A stretch of 64,000 nt of DNA from Inediibacterium massiliense. GTDB lineage: Bacteria; Bacillota; Clostridia; Peptostreptococcales; Thermotaleaceae. How positions within the stretch are numbered: position 1 is the first letter of the stretch; each line of letters begins with the position of its first letter. Below the pieces are notes generated by a model. The model was not told where the DNA came from, searched no databases, and saw only the letters and a program-made list of their open reading frames with translations. Shown one piece after another: positions 53,983 to 62,521 of this stretch. The DNA lies in NCBI RefSeq assembly GCF_001282725.1, contig NZ_LN876587.1:1235695-1299694 (forward strand). Direction: 5' to 3'. Both the position numbers and the translations under genes were made by a program.

Positions 53983-54804
53983 TTACAATGATTCAACACT
54001 ATTTTTCATATTCATGACCAATTCATCAGAAACACCTACACTTCCTATAGTAGGAATTCCCATATTTTGATCATCATGATAATCAGAACCTCCTGTTATA
54101 AAAAGATTATATTCTTTTGCTTTTTTTAAGAATCTTTTTTCATCTTGTTTGTCATGTTCTCTATGATATACTTCTATTCCTAAAAACCCTTTTTGAATTA
54201 AATCATCTATCGAAATAGATGGATCTAACAAACCTGGATGTGCCAAGGTAGGAATTCCTCTTGATTTTTTTATAATATGAATAGCTTCTTTGACAGATAA
54301 TTTAAATCTTTCTACAAAAGCTGGTCTTCCCTTGACTAAAAACTTCTCAAAAGCATCTGAAATGGAATCTGCATATCCTTTTTGAACGAGTATTCTAGCA
54401 ATATGAGGTCTTCCAAAAGAACCATCTTGTACTGTTTTTTTTACTTCTTCAAATTCAATAGAGATATTCATATCTTTTAATTTTTGAATCATTTTTTTTA
54501 TTCTTGTAAAGCGATACTCTTTAATTTGACTTGTAATTTCTACAAGATCTTTATGAGTATAATCCATAAAATGACCTAAAACATGTACTTCTTTTTCATC
54601 ATATATACAACTAAATTCTATTCCTGGAATAAGTAAAAAATTATCATATTTTTTAGATGCAGCTACCGCTTCTAAAATTCCACCTACTGTATCATGGTCC
54701 GTAATAGCCACTCCTCTTAATCCTTTTTTATAAGCCCAATCTACAATCTGAGTAGGCGAAAAAATTCCATCTGAAGCATTTGTATGAACATGCATATCTA
54801 TCAT
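53983..54804 (-). CDS. PHP domain phosphoesterase
   Basis: 273 residues of PHP fold: MHVHTNASDGIFSP, AITDHDTV, GIEFSC, and the C-terminal TGGSDYHDD with metal-binding histidines. This group includes RNase AM / 3',5'-nucleoside bisphosphate phosphatase. ATG 54804 is 9 bases after GGAGA; an earlier ATG is too close to the site. Confidence 0.88.
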   Translation of the reverse strand: MIDMHVHTNASDGIFSPTQIVDWAYKKGLRGVAITDHDTVGGILEAVAASKKYDNFLLIPGIEFSCIYDEKEVHVLGHFMDYTHKDLVEITSQIKEYRFTRIKKMIQKLKDMNISIEFEEVKKTVQDGSFGRPHIARILVQKGYADSISDAFEKFLVKGRPAFVERFKLSVKEAIHIIKKSRGIPTLAHPGLLDPSISIDDLIQKGFLGIEVYHREHDKQDEKRFLKKAKEYNLFITGGSDYHDDQNMGIPTIGSVGVSDELVMNMKNSVESL

Positions 54805-54910
54805 AAAATACATTCTCCTTTTTATCCTATCTATGAAATAGTATACCTCAAGGAATAAAAGTTTATCATTATATCTATCATTTTCAAAAACATATTATCT
54901 TTTATATTAC

Positions 54911-54938
54911 AAAAAACCTGCTCGTAAGCAGGTTTTTT
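54911..54938 (-). terminator. Terminator of spoVS
   Basis: AAAAAACCTGCT (54911-54922), loop CGTA, AGCAGGTTTTTT (54927-54938). Confidence 0.9.
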
Positions 54939-54947
54939 TTGTTTATA

Positions 54948-55208
54948 CTATCTTGGTTCTACAATCAACTTGATTGCTGTCCTTTCTTCTCCATCAATTA
55001 AAATATCTGTAAAAGCAGGAACACAAATTAAATCAACACCACTAGGAGCAACGAATCCTCTAGCGATAGCTACTGCCTTCACTGCTTGATTTAGAGCACC
55101 TGCACCAATAGCTTGAATTTCGGCTCCCCCACGTTCTCTTAAGACCCCAGCTAATGCTCCTGCAACAGAGTTTGGACTGGATTTTGCTGACACTTTTAAT
55201 ACTTCCAT
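54948..55208 (-). CDS. spoVS: Stage V sporulation protein S
   Basis: An 86-residue Alba-like protein (VLKVSAKSSPNSVAGALAGVLRERGG in parts), nearly invariant across spore-formers. It affects spore coat assembly and septation. A sigma-H-like promoter lies upstream. Confidence 0.96.
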   Translation of the reverse strand: MEVLKVSAKSSPNSVAGALAGVLRERGGAEIQAIGAGALNQAVKAVAIARGFVAPSGVDLICVPAFTDILIDGEERTAIKLIVEPR

Positions 55209-55256
55209 GATTATAGCCCCCTTATTTGGTTATATTTAACATATTTCTCTTAATAT

Positions 55257-55283
55257 ATTCTACATTTGTTAATGAAACCCTTT
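55257..55283 (-). promoter_or_regulatory. Sigma-H-like promoter of spoVS
   Basis: Minus strand AAAGGGTTT (55283-55275), 11 bases, GTAGAAT (55263-55257), matching the sigma-H pattern RnAGGAwWW/RnnGAAT at all but one -35 position. spoVS is sigma-H dependent in Bacillus. Confidence 0.65.
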
Positions 55284-55331
55284 TTTTTATTCAATAAATT
55301 TTAAATTTTTTCAAAAATTTTATACAAAATA

Positions 55332-55353
55332 AAAAGAAGCTTTCGCTTCTTTT
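55332..55353 (-). terminator. Terminator of rny
   Basis: AAAAGAAGC (55332-55340) and GCTTCTTTT (55345-55353); overlaps the last codon of rny. Confidence 0.8.
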
Positions 55354-56893
55354 ATTTTGCATATTCAATAGCTCTTGTTTCTCTAATTACATTTACTTTA
55401 ATTTGACCAGGATACTCTAATTCATCTTCTATTTTTTTAGTAATATCTCTTGCAAGATAAATAATATCCTCATCTATCATTTCTTCTGGTTTTACCATAA
55501 TTCGAATTTCTCTACCTGCTTGAATTGCAAAGGATTTTTCTACTCCATCATAATTATTCGCAATTTCTTCAAGTTTTTGTAGACGTTTAATATATGTCTC
55601 TAATGTCTCTCTTCTTGCTCCTGGTCTTGCTGCTGAAACAGCATCTGCTGCTGTTACTAAAACAGCTTCAATAGTTTCTGGTTCATAATCGCCATGATGA
55701 GTAGACATGGCATGAATCACTTCATTAGACTCTTTATATTTTTTAAGTAATTCCATTCCTATATCTACATGAGTTCCTTCTATTTCATGATCTACTGCCT
55801 TTCCAATATCATGAAGAAGTCCTGCTCTTTTCGCTAATTTCACATCTACTCCTAGCTCAGAAGCCATTACTCCTGCTAAATGAGCTACCTCTATAGAATG
55901 TTTTAATACATTTTGGCCATAACTAGTCCTATATTTTAATCTGCCTAGTAATTTAACCAATTCTGGATGAAGGCTATGGACACCAGTTTCAAAAGTAGCT
56001 TGTTCGCCCTCTTCTTTTATAATATTATTCACTTCTTTTTTAGCTTTTTCAACCATCTCTTCAATTCTAGCAGGATGGATTCTTCCATCTACAATTAATT
56101 TTTCTAGTGCAATTCTAGCTACTTCTCTTCTAATAGGATCAAATCCTGATAAAATAACTGCTTCTGGTGTATCATCAATGATAAGATCAATTCCTGTTAG
56201 TGTCTCTAAAGTTCTTATATTTCTTCCTTCTCGACCAATAATTCTTCCTTTCATCTCATCGTTTGGAAGACTTACTACAGAAACAGTAGTCTCTGCTACA
56301 TGGTCTGCTGCACATTTTTGTATTGCATATGCTATAATTTCTTTTGCTTTCTTTTCTCCATCTTCTTTTGCTCTTTGTTCAATATCTTTAATCATCATAG
56401 CAGCTTCATGCTTTACTTCTTTTTGAGTATCACTTAAAAGCAATTCTCTAGCTTGTTCTCTTGTAAGCCCTGAGATTCTTTCTAATTCTTCAAGCTGCTT
56501 TTGATAGGTTTGTTCTATTTGCTCTTGTTTTTCTGCTGCTTCTCTTATTTTTTTATTTAATGTCTCATCTTTTTTCTCTAAATTATCAGATTTTCTATCT
56601 AATGTTTCTTCTTTTTGCAATAATCTTCTTTCAAGCCTTTGAATTTCATTTCTTCTTTCTCTACTTTCCCTTTCAAGCTCATTTCTTAATCTATGAACTT
56701 CTTCTTTTGCTTCTAGTAAAATCTCTTTTTTAGAAGTTTCAGCTTGTTTTTCTGCTTCTACAACAATTTCTTTTGCTTTTTCTTCTGCATTATTTAATTT
56801 ACCTTCTGCAATATTTTTACGAACGAAATATCCTGCTCCTATCCCTGCCGCTAAAGCTACTACAATAAAAATAAACGTATATATTGGATTAAT
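55352..56893 (-). CDS. rny: Ribonuclease Y, apparent ATT start
   Basis: A 513-residue enzyme: one N-terminal transmembrane helix, a long coiled-coil (about 30-180), KH domain ([13 protein letters not shown] near 215) and HD domain ([11 protein letters not shown] near 360). It initiates mRNA decay at the membrane. The family start (INPIYTFIF, like M-x-P-I) falls at ATT 56893, with GGGGAGGTG 7 bases upstream; the in-frame ATG 30 bases upstream (56923) has no site and would encode the Shine-Dalgarno itself. The length from ATT is the usual one. Confidence 0.93.
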   Translation of the reverse strand: MNPIYTFIFIVVALAAGIGAGYFVRKNIAEGKLNNAEEKAKEIVVEAEKQAETSKKEILLEAKEEVHRLRNELERESRERRNEIQRLERRLLQKEETLDRKSDNLEKKDETLNKKIREAAEKQEQIEQTYQKQLEELERISGLTREQARELLLSDTQKEVKHEAAMMIKDIEQRAKEDGEKKAKEIIAYAIQKCAADHVAETTVSVVSLPNDEMKGRIIGREGRNIRTLETLTGIDLIIDDTPEAVILSGFDPIRREVARIALEKLIVDGRIHPARIEEMVEKAKKEVNNIIKEEGEQATFETGVHSLHPELVKLLGRLKYRTSYGQNVLKHSIEVAHLAGVMASELGVDVKLAKRAGLLHDIGKAVDHEIEGTHVDIGMELLKKYKESNEVIHAMSTHHGDYEPETIEAVLVTAADAVSAARPGARRETLETYIKRLQKLEEIANNYDGVEKSFAIQAGREIRIMVKPEEMIDEDIIYLARDITKKIEDELEYPGQIKVNVIRETRAIEYAK

Positions 56894-56931
56894 ATTGAAA
56901 CACCTCCCCTGCTTAAACATAAACAAATAAC

Positions 56932-56953
56932 AAAACCGAGAAACCTCGGCTTT
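56932..56953 (-). promoter_or_regulatory. Leader hairpin of rny
   Basis: In the minus-strand leader GCCGAG (56950-56945) pairs with CTCGGT (56940-56935) around GTTT, followed by TTTTGTTATTTGTTT. It resembles an attenuator between promoter and start. Confidence 0.45.
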
Positions 56954-57047
56954 TAAATCTTCCACTATGTGATTATAGGGCAAAAAATTTAAAATACTAG
57001 TTAGGCCTCTTTTTTATTCATGTACAGATACACCAATATCTGTTATA

Positions 57048-57076
57048 ATTGTATATCTTTTTTTAAGCACTGTCAA
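57048..57076 (-). promoter_or_regulatory. Sigma-A promoter of rny
   Basis: TTGACA (57076-57071), 17 bases, TACAAT (57053-57048), about 155 bases upstream of the ATT start. Confidence 0.8.
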
Positions 57077-57143
57077 GCTGATTCTTGTCCTTGATGTTGT
57101 AATTAACTTCATGTTCATACCAAGTTTACCTAATTATACAAAA

Positions 57144-57174
57144 GAATAAAACTCCTCAAAGAGGAGTTTTATTC
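57144..57174 (-). terminator. Terminator of recA
   Basis: GAATAAAACTCCTC (57144-57157) and GAGGAGTTTTATTC (57161-57174), a 14-bp stem covering the recA stop. Confidence 0.85.
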
Positions 57175-58197
57175 TTCACTTTCTACTGCTACTTCTTTAC
57201 TTTTTATAATGGGTAAATTATTAGCTTCTCTAATTTGATTTTCAATTTCTAAACAGATGTCTTTGTTATCTATCAAAAATTGCTTTGCATTTTCTCTTCC
57301 TTGTCCGAGGCGGTGTTCTTCATAGCTATACCAAGAACCTGCCTTTTTAACAATATCTATTTTTACAGCACAATCGAGCACACTACCTTCTCTTGATATT
57401 CCTGTTCCATACATAATATCAAATTCTGCTACTTTAAATGGAGGAGCTACTTTATTTTTTACCACTTTTACTCTTGTTCTATTTCCAATCATTTCATCCC
57501 CTTGTTTTAAGGTTTCAATTCTTCTTACATCTAATCTTACAGATGCATAAAACTTAAGTGCTCTTCCTCCTGTTGTAGTTTCTGGATTTCCAAACATCAC
57601 TCCTACTTTTTCTCTCAATTGATTGATAAATATAGCTGAAGTATTAGATTTATTAATAACTCCTGCTAATTTTCTTAAAGCTTGAGACATAAGTCTTGCC
57701 TGAAGCCCTACATGAGAATCCCCCATTTCTCCTTGGATCTCAGCTTTAGGAACTAATGCAGCAACAGAATCTACTACAATAACATCAATGGCACCACTTC
57801 TTACTAAAGCCTCACAAATTTCTAATGCTTGTTCTCCTGTATCTGGCTGAGACACAACAAGTTCATCTATATTCACTCCTAAATTTTTTGCATAAACAGG
57901 ATCAAGAGCATGCTCTGCATCTATAAAAGCAGCCACTCCTCCAGCTTTTTGAGCTTCTGCAATAATATGAAGGGCCACAGTAGTTTTTCCTGAAGATTCC
58001 GGTCCATATATTTCTATAATTCTACCTCTAGGAATCCCTCCTATTCCTATTGCAATATCTAAATCTAGTGATCCAGTAGAAATAGATTCTATATTTAAAT
58101 GAGTTGTATCTTCCCCTAGCTTCATGATAGATCCTTTACCAAATTGTTTTTCTATTTGTCCCATAGCAATCTCTAATGCTTTTTTCTTCTCATCCAT
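57169..58197 (-). CDS. recA: Recombinase A
   Basis: A 342-residue RecA: Walker A GPESSGKT at 65-72, Walker [12 protein letters not shown], and the DNA loops. It catalyses strand exchange and LexA self-cleavage. ATG 58197 is the family start (MDEKKKALE). The ribosome site AGGTAGGTG lies 27 bases upstream, with a perfect 18-base palindrome between. Confidence 0.97.
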   Translation of the reverse strand: MDEKKKALEIAMGQIEKQFGKGSIMKLGEDTTHLNIESISTGSLDLDIAIGIGGIPRGRIIEIYGPESSGKTTVALHIIAEAQKAGGVAAFIDAEHALDPVYAKNLGVNIDELVVSQPDTGEQALEICEALVRSGAIDVIVVDSVAALVPKAEIQGEMGDSHVGLQARLMSQALRKLAGVINKSNTSAIFINQLREKVGVMFGNPETTTGGRALKFYASVRLDVRRIETLKQGDEMIGNRTRVKVVKNKVAPPFKVAEFDIMYGTGISREGSVLDCAVKIDIVKKAGSWYSYEEHRLGQGRENAKQFLIDNKDICLEIENQIREANNLPIIKSKEVAVESEE

Positions 58198-58203
58198 ATA
58201 TAT

Positions 58204-58221
58204 CCAGATTTTAAAATCTGG
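58204..58221 (-). promoter_or_regulatory. Palindrome between SD and start of recA
   Basis: CCAGATTTTAAAATCTGG is a perfect 18-base palindrome; folding would bring AGGTG to about 9 bases from the ATG. Confidence 0.65.
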
Positions 58222-58244
58222 TTTCACCTACCTTTCCGCTTTGT

Positions 58245-58258
58245 CGAACTTATGTTCT
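58245..58258 (-). promoter_or_regulatory. LexA (SOS) box of recA
   Basis: CGAACTTATGTTCT matches the Firmicute LexA half-sites GAAC-N4-GTTC, just downstream of the -10. Confidence 0.8.
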
Positions 58259-58264
58259 GTGTTC

Positions 58265-58293
58265 ATTATATACGATGATTCTTGTATGGTCAA
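58265..58293 (-). promoter_or_regulatory. Sigma-A promoter of recA
   Basis: TTGACC (58293-58288), 17 bases, TATAAT (58270-58265), in the gap after cinA. Confidence 0.85.
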
Positions 58294-58303
58294 TAGTATA
58301 TTT

Positions 58304-59533
58304 TTAAGAAATAGTTTTTCTAATTTTATTAAAAGCAAGCATACTTGTATAATTTCTTACTCTATTTCTATCTCCAGAAATATTATGTTTTTCACAAAGA
58401 ACTAAATCTTTATAACAAAGTCCAATATATACAAGTCCTACAGGTTTGTCTTCACTTCCTCCACTAGGTCCTGCAATTCCTGTTACAGATAAGCATAAAT
58501 CACTACCCGTTCTTTGTTTTAATCCTATGGCCATTTCTTTTGCTGTCTGTTCACTAACTGCTCCATATTTTTCTAGTGTTTCCTTTTTTACTCCTAACTC
58601 ATCTATCTTTGCTTGATTGCTATAAGTAACTACACTTCTTTCTAGGGAACTTGAAATTCCTGGAATATCTGTAAGTTTAGCTGCAAGTAAACCTCCTGTA
58701 CAAGATTCCGCAAAAGAAATAGTTAGATTTTCTTTCATCAATTTTTTTGCAACTACCTCTACTAATTCTTCATCATTACAACTATATAAATATTCTCCTA
58801 ATTTATTTTGAATCATAGTAATAATAGGATTGATTTTTTCAATCGCTTCTTCAATATGCTTTGCTTTTGCTGTCACTCTAAGACTTACTTCTCCAGATTT
58901 TGCATAAGTGGCTAAGGTTGGATTGGTTTGATTGGATATCAAATCTAACAATTCAGTTTCTAATGCTGATTCTCCAATTCCAAAAAATCTTAATATTCTA
59001 GAATGAATCACTTGAGAAGATCTTTCTTTCAAATAAGGAATGACATAATTCTCAAACATACACTTCATTTCCTTAGGAGGTCCCGGTAGACATGTGATCA
59101 TCTTTTCATCTTTAGATAAAATGAATCCTGGAGCTGTTCCACAACCATTCTCTAAAACAATGCTTTCATTTGGTAAGTATACCTGTTTTAAATTATTTTC
59201 ATTCATGAATCTATTAGATTTTTTAAAATAATCTATGAGTCTTTCATAAGAAGGTTCATGGATCACAAGGTTTGTTTTCATAACTTTTGAAATGGTTTCT
59301 TTTGTTAAATCATCTTGAGTAGGTCCAAGACCTCCAGTAGCAATAATTAGATCGGACTTCTCTAATGCATAATTTAATATTTCCCCCAATCTTTTTTCGT
59401 TATCTCCAACCGTAAAATGATAATATACATCTATTCCCAACCCATTTAATTTTTTTGTTAAATATTGTGTGTTGGTATTTAATATTTGTCCAAATAAAAT
59501 TTCTGTCCCTACACTAATAATAGATGCTCTCAT
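58304..59533 (-). CDS. cinA: CinA family protein (nicotinamide-nucleotide amidase)
   Basis: 409 residues: N-terminal molybdopterin-like domain (GTEILFGQILNTN, ATGGLGPTQDD, PGPPKEM) and C-terminal NMN deamidase domain (SFAESCTGGLLAA, GIAGPSGG). It recycles damaged NMN and is often next to recA. GGGGGAG precedes the ATG. Confidence 0.94.
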   Translation of the reverse strand: MRASIISVGTEILFGQILNTNTQYLTKKLNGLGIDVYYHFTVGDNEKRLGEILNYALEKSDLIIATGGLGPTQDDLTKETISKVMKTNLVIHEPSYERLIDYFKKSNRFMNENNLKQVYLPNESIVLENGCGTAPGFILSKDEKMITCLPGPPKEMKCMFENYVIPYLKERSSQVIHSRILRFFGIGESALETELLDLISNQTNPTLATYAKSGEVSLRVTAKAKHIEEAIEKINPIITMIQNKLGEYLYSCNDEELVEVVAKKLMKENLTISFAESCTGGLLAAKLTDIPGISSSLERSVVTYSNQAKIDELGVKKETLEKYGAVSEQTAKEMAIGLKQRTGSDLCLSVTGIAGPSGGSEDKPVGLVYIGLCYKDLVLCEKHNISGDRNRVRNYTSMLAFNKIRKTIS

Positions 59534-59561
59534 ATAATCTCCCCCTTCTTAAATAAACAAT

Positions 59562-59582
59562 AAAAGCAGCTATGCTGCTTTT
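59562..59582 (-). terminator. Terminator of pgsA
   Basis: AAAAGCAGC (59562-59570) and GCTGCTTTT (59574-59582) around TAT. Confidence 0.8.
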
Positions 59583-60117
59583 ATTGTTTTAATACATGTC
59601 TATTAAGATATAAATAGTCTATTCCTGATACAATAGTAAGAATCACTGCAACCCATAGCATAATGGTACTAAACGGAAAATGAATCAGGCTAAAAGGATA
59701 ATTGTTTAATAATATAGCAACAATTGCAATAATTTGAGTAAGAGTCTTGGCTTTCCCCCACCAGCTTGCTGCAATGACAATTCCTTCTGATGCCGCTACA
59801 GCTCTCAATATACTAATAGTATATTCTCTGGAAATAATCACAACCACAATCCATGCAGGTAACTTATGCATTTGTACGAGACATACTAAGGCTGCTGTAA
59901 CCAATAGTTTATCTGCTAAAGGATCCATAAATTTTCCAAACTTTGTGACTTGATTTCTGCTTCTAGCAATATAACCATCTAATGTATCTGTAAGAGCAGC
60001 GATAGTAAAAATCCCCGCAGCGATATACATTCCATAAGGAATTTTATTCAAAAGTACAAGCATGAATAAAGGAACTAGAAAAATTCTAGCAATCGTTAAT
60101 TTATTCGCAAGATTCAT
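59581..60117 (-). CDS. pgsA: CDP-diacylglycerol--glycerol-3-phosphate phosphatidyltransferase
   Basis: A 178-residue membrane enzyme with the CDP-alcohol motif DTLDGYIARSRN...GKFMDPLADK. It makes phosphatidylglycerol phosphate. It overlaps rimO by 17 bases. Confidence 0.95.
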   Translation of the reverse strand: MNLANKLTIARIFLVPLFMLVLLNKIPYGMYIAAGIFTIAALTDTLDGYIARSRNQVTKFGKFMDPLADKLLVTAALVCLVQMHKLPAWIVVVIISREYTISILRAVAASEGIVIAASWWGKAKTLTQIIAIVAILLNNYPFSLIHFPFSTIMLWVAVILTIVSGIDYLYLNRHVLKQ

Positions 60118-61444
60118 TGATGATCTCTCCTAATAAATCATATTCTAATATATCTGTTATTCTTACTTTCACAAAATCTCCTATTTCTAACTCTCTATTG
60201 GATGAAAAATAAACAACACCATCTACTTCTGGTACATCATATGCTGTTCTTCCAATATATACATTCTCATCTTCTACCCTTTCTTCTACAAGTATATCAT
60301 AAATATTTCCTGTTTTATGACTATTTTTCTGAAATGAAATATCTTTTTGTATATTCATAATTTCATCTCTTCTTTGCTCTTTTATACGTTCATCTATTTG
60401 ATCATTTAATTTTGCTGCTGATGTATCCTCCTCTTGAGAATAAGTAAATACCCCTAATCTATCAAACTCTATATTTTGTACAAATTCCTTTAATTCTTCA
60501 AATTGTTCCTTTGTTTCTCCTGGAAAACCTACAATTAAAGAAGTACGTATATGGATATCTTTTATATTTTCTCTTAAATTTCTTATAACTTTTAAAATAT
60601 GTTCTTTATTTGTTTTTCTATTCATTTTCTTTAAAATATCATCATTACAATGTTGTATAGGAATGTCTAAGTATTTGCATATTTTATCTTCTTTTGCAAT
60701 TACATCTATTAATTCATCTGTAATTTTATCAGGATAACAATATAGTACTCTAACCCATTTTAAATTTTCTATTTTACACAATTCTTTTAATAATTGAGGC
60801 AATCTACATTCTTTATATAAATCTATTCCATAATAAGATGTATCTTGAGCAATTAAAATAATCTCTTTTACACCATTTTGAACCATATTTTTTGCTTCAT
60901 TTACAATGTCCTCAATTTTTCTACTTCTATATTTCCCTCTTAATTTTGGAATAATACAATAAGTACATAAATTGTCACAGCCTTCTGCTATTTTTAAATA
61001 CCCAGTATAATGAGGCGTACTTAAAATCCTAGGAAGGTCTTCTGAAATAGCAATATTTATATTTCCTGATTTTAAAATTCTTTCTCCTTGTAAAGCTTCA
61101 TGAATTACTTTTATAATCTCTGGATAATTTCCTGTTCCTATGACAGCATCTGCTTCTGGAATTTCTTTTAATAAATCTTTTGCATATCTTTCTGCTAAAC
61201 ATCCTGCAACTACTAATACTTTGCAATTTCCTTCTTTTTTTAGAGTTCCTAATTCTATAATTGTATCAATAGATTCTTTCTTTGCTGCATCAATAAATCC
61301 ACAAGTATTGACAATAATCACATCTGCCTCGTACGCATCACTTGTTAATATAAAATTATATTCTTTTAATAATCCCATCATTACTTCTGAATCTACTAAA
61401 TTTTTAGAACATCCTAATGACTCTATAAACACCTTCAAATCCAT
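60101..61444 (-). CDS. rimO: Ribosomal protein S12 methylthiotransferase
   Basis: A 447-residue radical SAM enzyme: first cluster cysteines C12, C48, C82; radical SAM C156, C160, C163 (CDNLCTYC); C-terminal TRAM domain. It thiomethylates an aspartate of S12. Confidence 0.95.
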   Translation of the reverse strand: MDLKVFIESLGCSKNLVDSEVMMGLLKEYNFILTSDAYEADVIIVNTCGFIDAAKKESIDTIIELGTLKKEGNCKVLVVAGCLAERYAKDLLKEIPEADAVIGTGNYPEIIKVIHEALQGERILKSGNINIAISEDLPRILSTPHYTGYLKIAEGCDNLCTYCIIPKLRGKYRSRKIEDIVNEAKNMVQNGVKEIILIAQDTSYYGIDLYKECRLPQLLKELCKIENLKWVRVLYCYPDKITDELIDVIAKEDKICKYLDIPIQHCNDDILKKMNRKTNKEHILKVIRNLRENIKDIHIRTSLIVGFPGETKEQFEELKEFVQNIEFDRLGVFTYSQEEDTSAAKLNDQIDERIKEQRRDEIMNIQKDISFQKNSHKTGNIYDILVEERVEDENVYIGRTAYDVPEVDGVVYFSSNRELEIGDFVKVRITDILEYDLLGEIINESCE

Positions 61445-61458
61445 TTTTGTACTCCCTT

Positions 61459-62505
61459 CTAATGGTTCAATGTATTTTTTATAAATTCTTTTAATTTCGT
61501 TACTGCTTCTTTTATATATTTATATTCTATAACTAAATCATATTCATATTGTTCAATAGAATACTTATAAAGTGGATCATAATAATGCTTCATTAAATAT
61601 TCAATCACATAAGAATAATTTTTTTCATCCACTTTTTGTATCAACGTGTCTACCCATTTATTTCCCAATCTCTTTCTTAAGTGATCCAAAGATTTTTTTA
61701 TTTTTTCATGATTTTGATCTAGATGATGGATATAATCTTTTAAAATCACATTCACTCTATTTTCTAGATTGGTTTCAATAAGAATATGATACTTTTGCAT
61801 CATATGATGATATAAATGATCAGGTATTTGTACATTCCCTATTCTCTTACTTTCACTTTCAATAAAAATATAAGATTCTTTGAAAGAATGCATCTTATGA
61901 AACAATAAAGATTCAAAGTTTTTTTGTGATGGAGGTTTTTTTTCAAAAACTAGATCTCCAAAAACAGAACCACTATTTTGAGCCATCTCCTCAAGATTTA
62001 ATATAGGAATATCTTCTTTTTTTAATTCCTCAAGAATATGGGTTTTTCCCACACCTGTCACTCCATGAAGTACAATAAAATGATATTTTAAAATATCATT
62101 TTCTAAATAATTGATTACATGTCTTCTATACCCTTTATATCCATCTTTTAATTGATAAATATTAGGAATATCTAACATACTTAATAAATTACATACAGAT
62201 CTGCTTCTCATTCCACCTCTCCAGCAAAATATAATAATATAATCATATTCTTTACTATATGCTCTTATGGTTTCATAAAGGTTAGGAAGCTTATGGGATA
62301 CTAAATTAAGCCCTGTAACTGTTGCTTTGTCTTTGCTTTCTTTTTTGTAAATGGTTCCTATAATAGCTCTTTCTGAGTCATCTAATATAGGAATATTTAT
62401 GGCTCCTAAAATGGTTCCATCTTCATATTCAGATGGAGAACGAACATCGATAAATAGTGTTTTTTCTAATGCTAGTGCTTCTTTTATGTCTATTACTGTA
62501 AACAA
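61459..62505 (-). CDS. mnmH: tRNA 2-selenouridine synthase
   Basis: 348 residues: an N-terminal rhodanese domain with active Cys94 in FCWRGGMRS, then a P-loop domain (GVTGVGKT, 148-155). It exchanges the sulfur of 2-thiouridine for selenium at the tRNA wobble position, so the organism probably makes selenophosphate (selD) elsewhere. Confidence 0.93.
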   Translation of the reverse strand: MFTVIDIKEALALEKTLFIDVRSPSEYEDGTILGAINIPILDDSERAIIGTIYKKESKDKATVTGLNLVSHKLPNLYETIRAYSKEYDYIIIFCWRGGMRSRSVCNLLSMLDIPNIYQLKDGYKGYRRHVINYLENDILKYHFIVLHGVTGVGKTHILEELKKEDIPILNLEEMAQNSGSVFGDLVFEKKPPSQKNFESLLFHKMHSFKESYIFIESESKRIGNVQIPDHLYHHMMQKYHILIETNLENRVNVILKDYIHHLDQNHEKIKKSLDHLRKRLGNKWVDTLIQKVDEKNYSYVIEYLMKHYYDPLYKYSIEQYEYDLVIEYKYIKEAVTKLKEFIKNTLNH

Positions 62506-62521
62506 TTTTATCCCTCTATTT

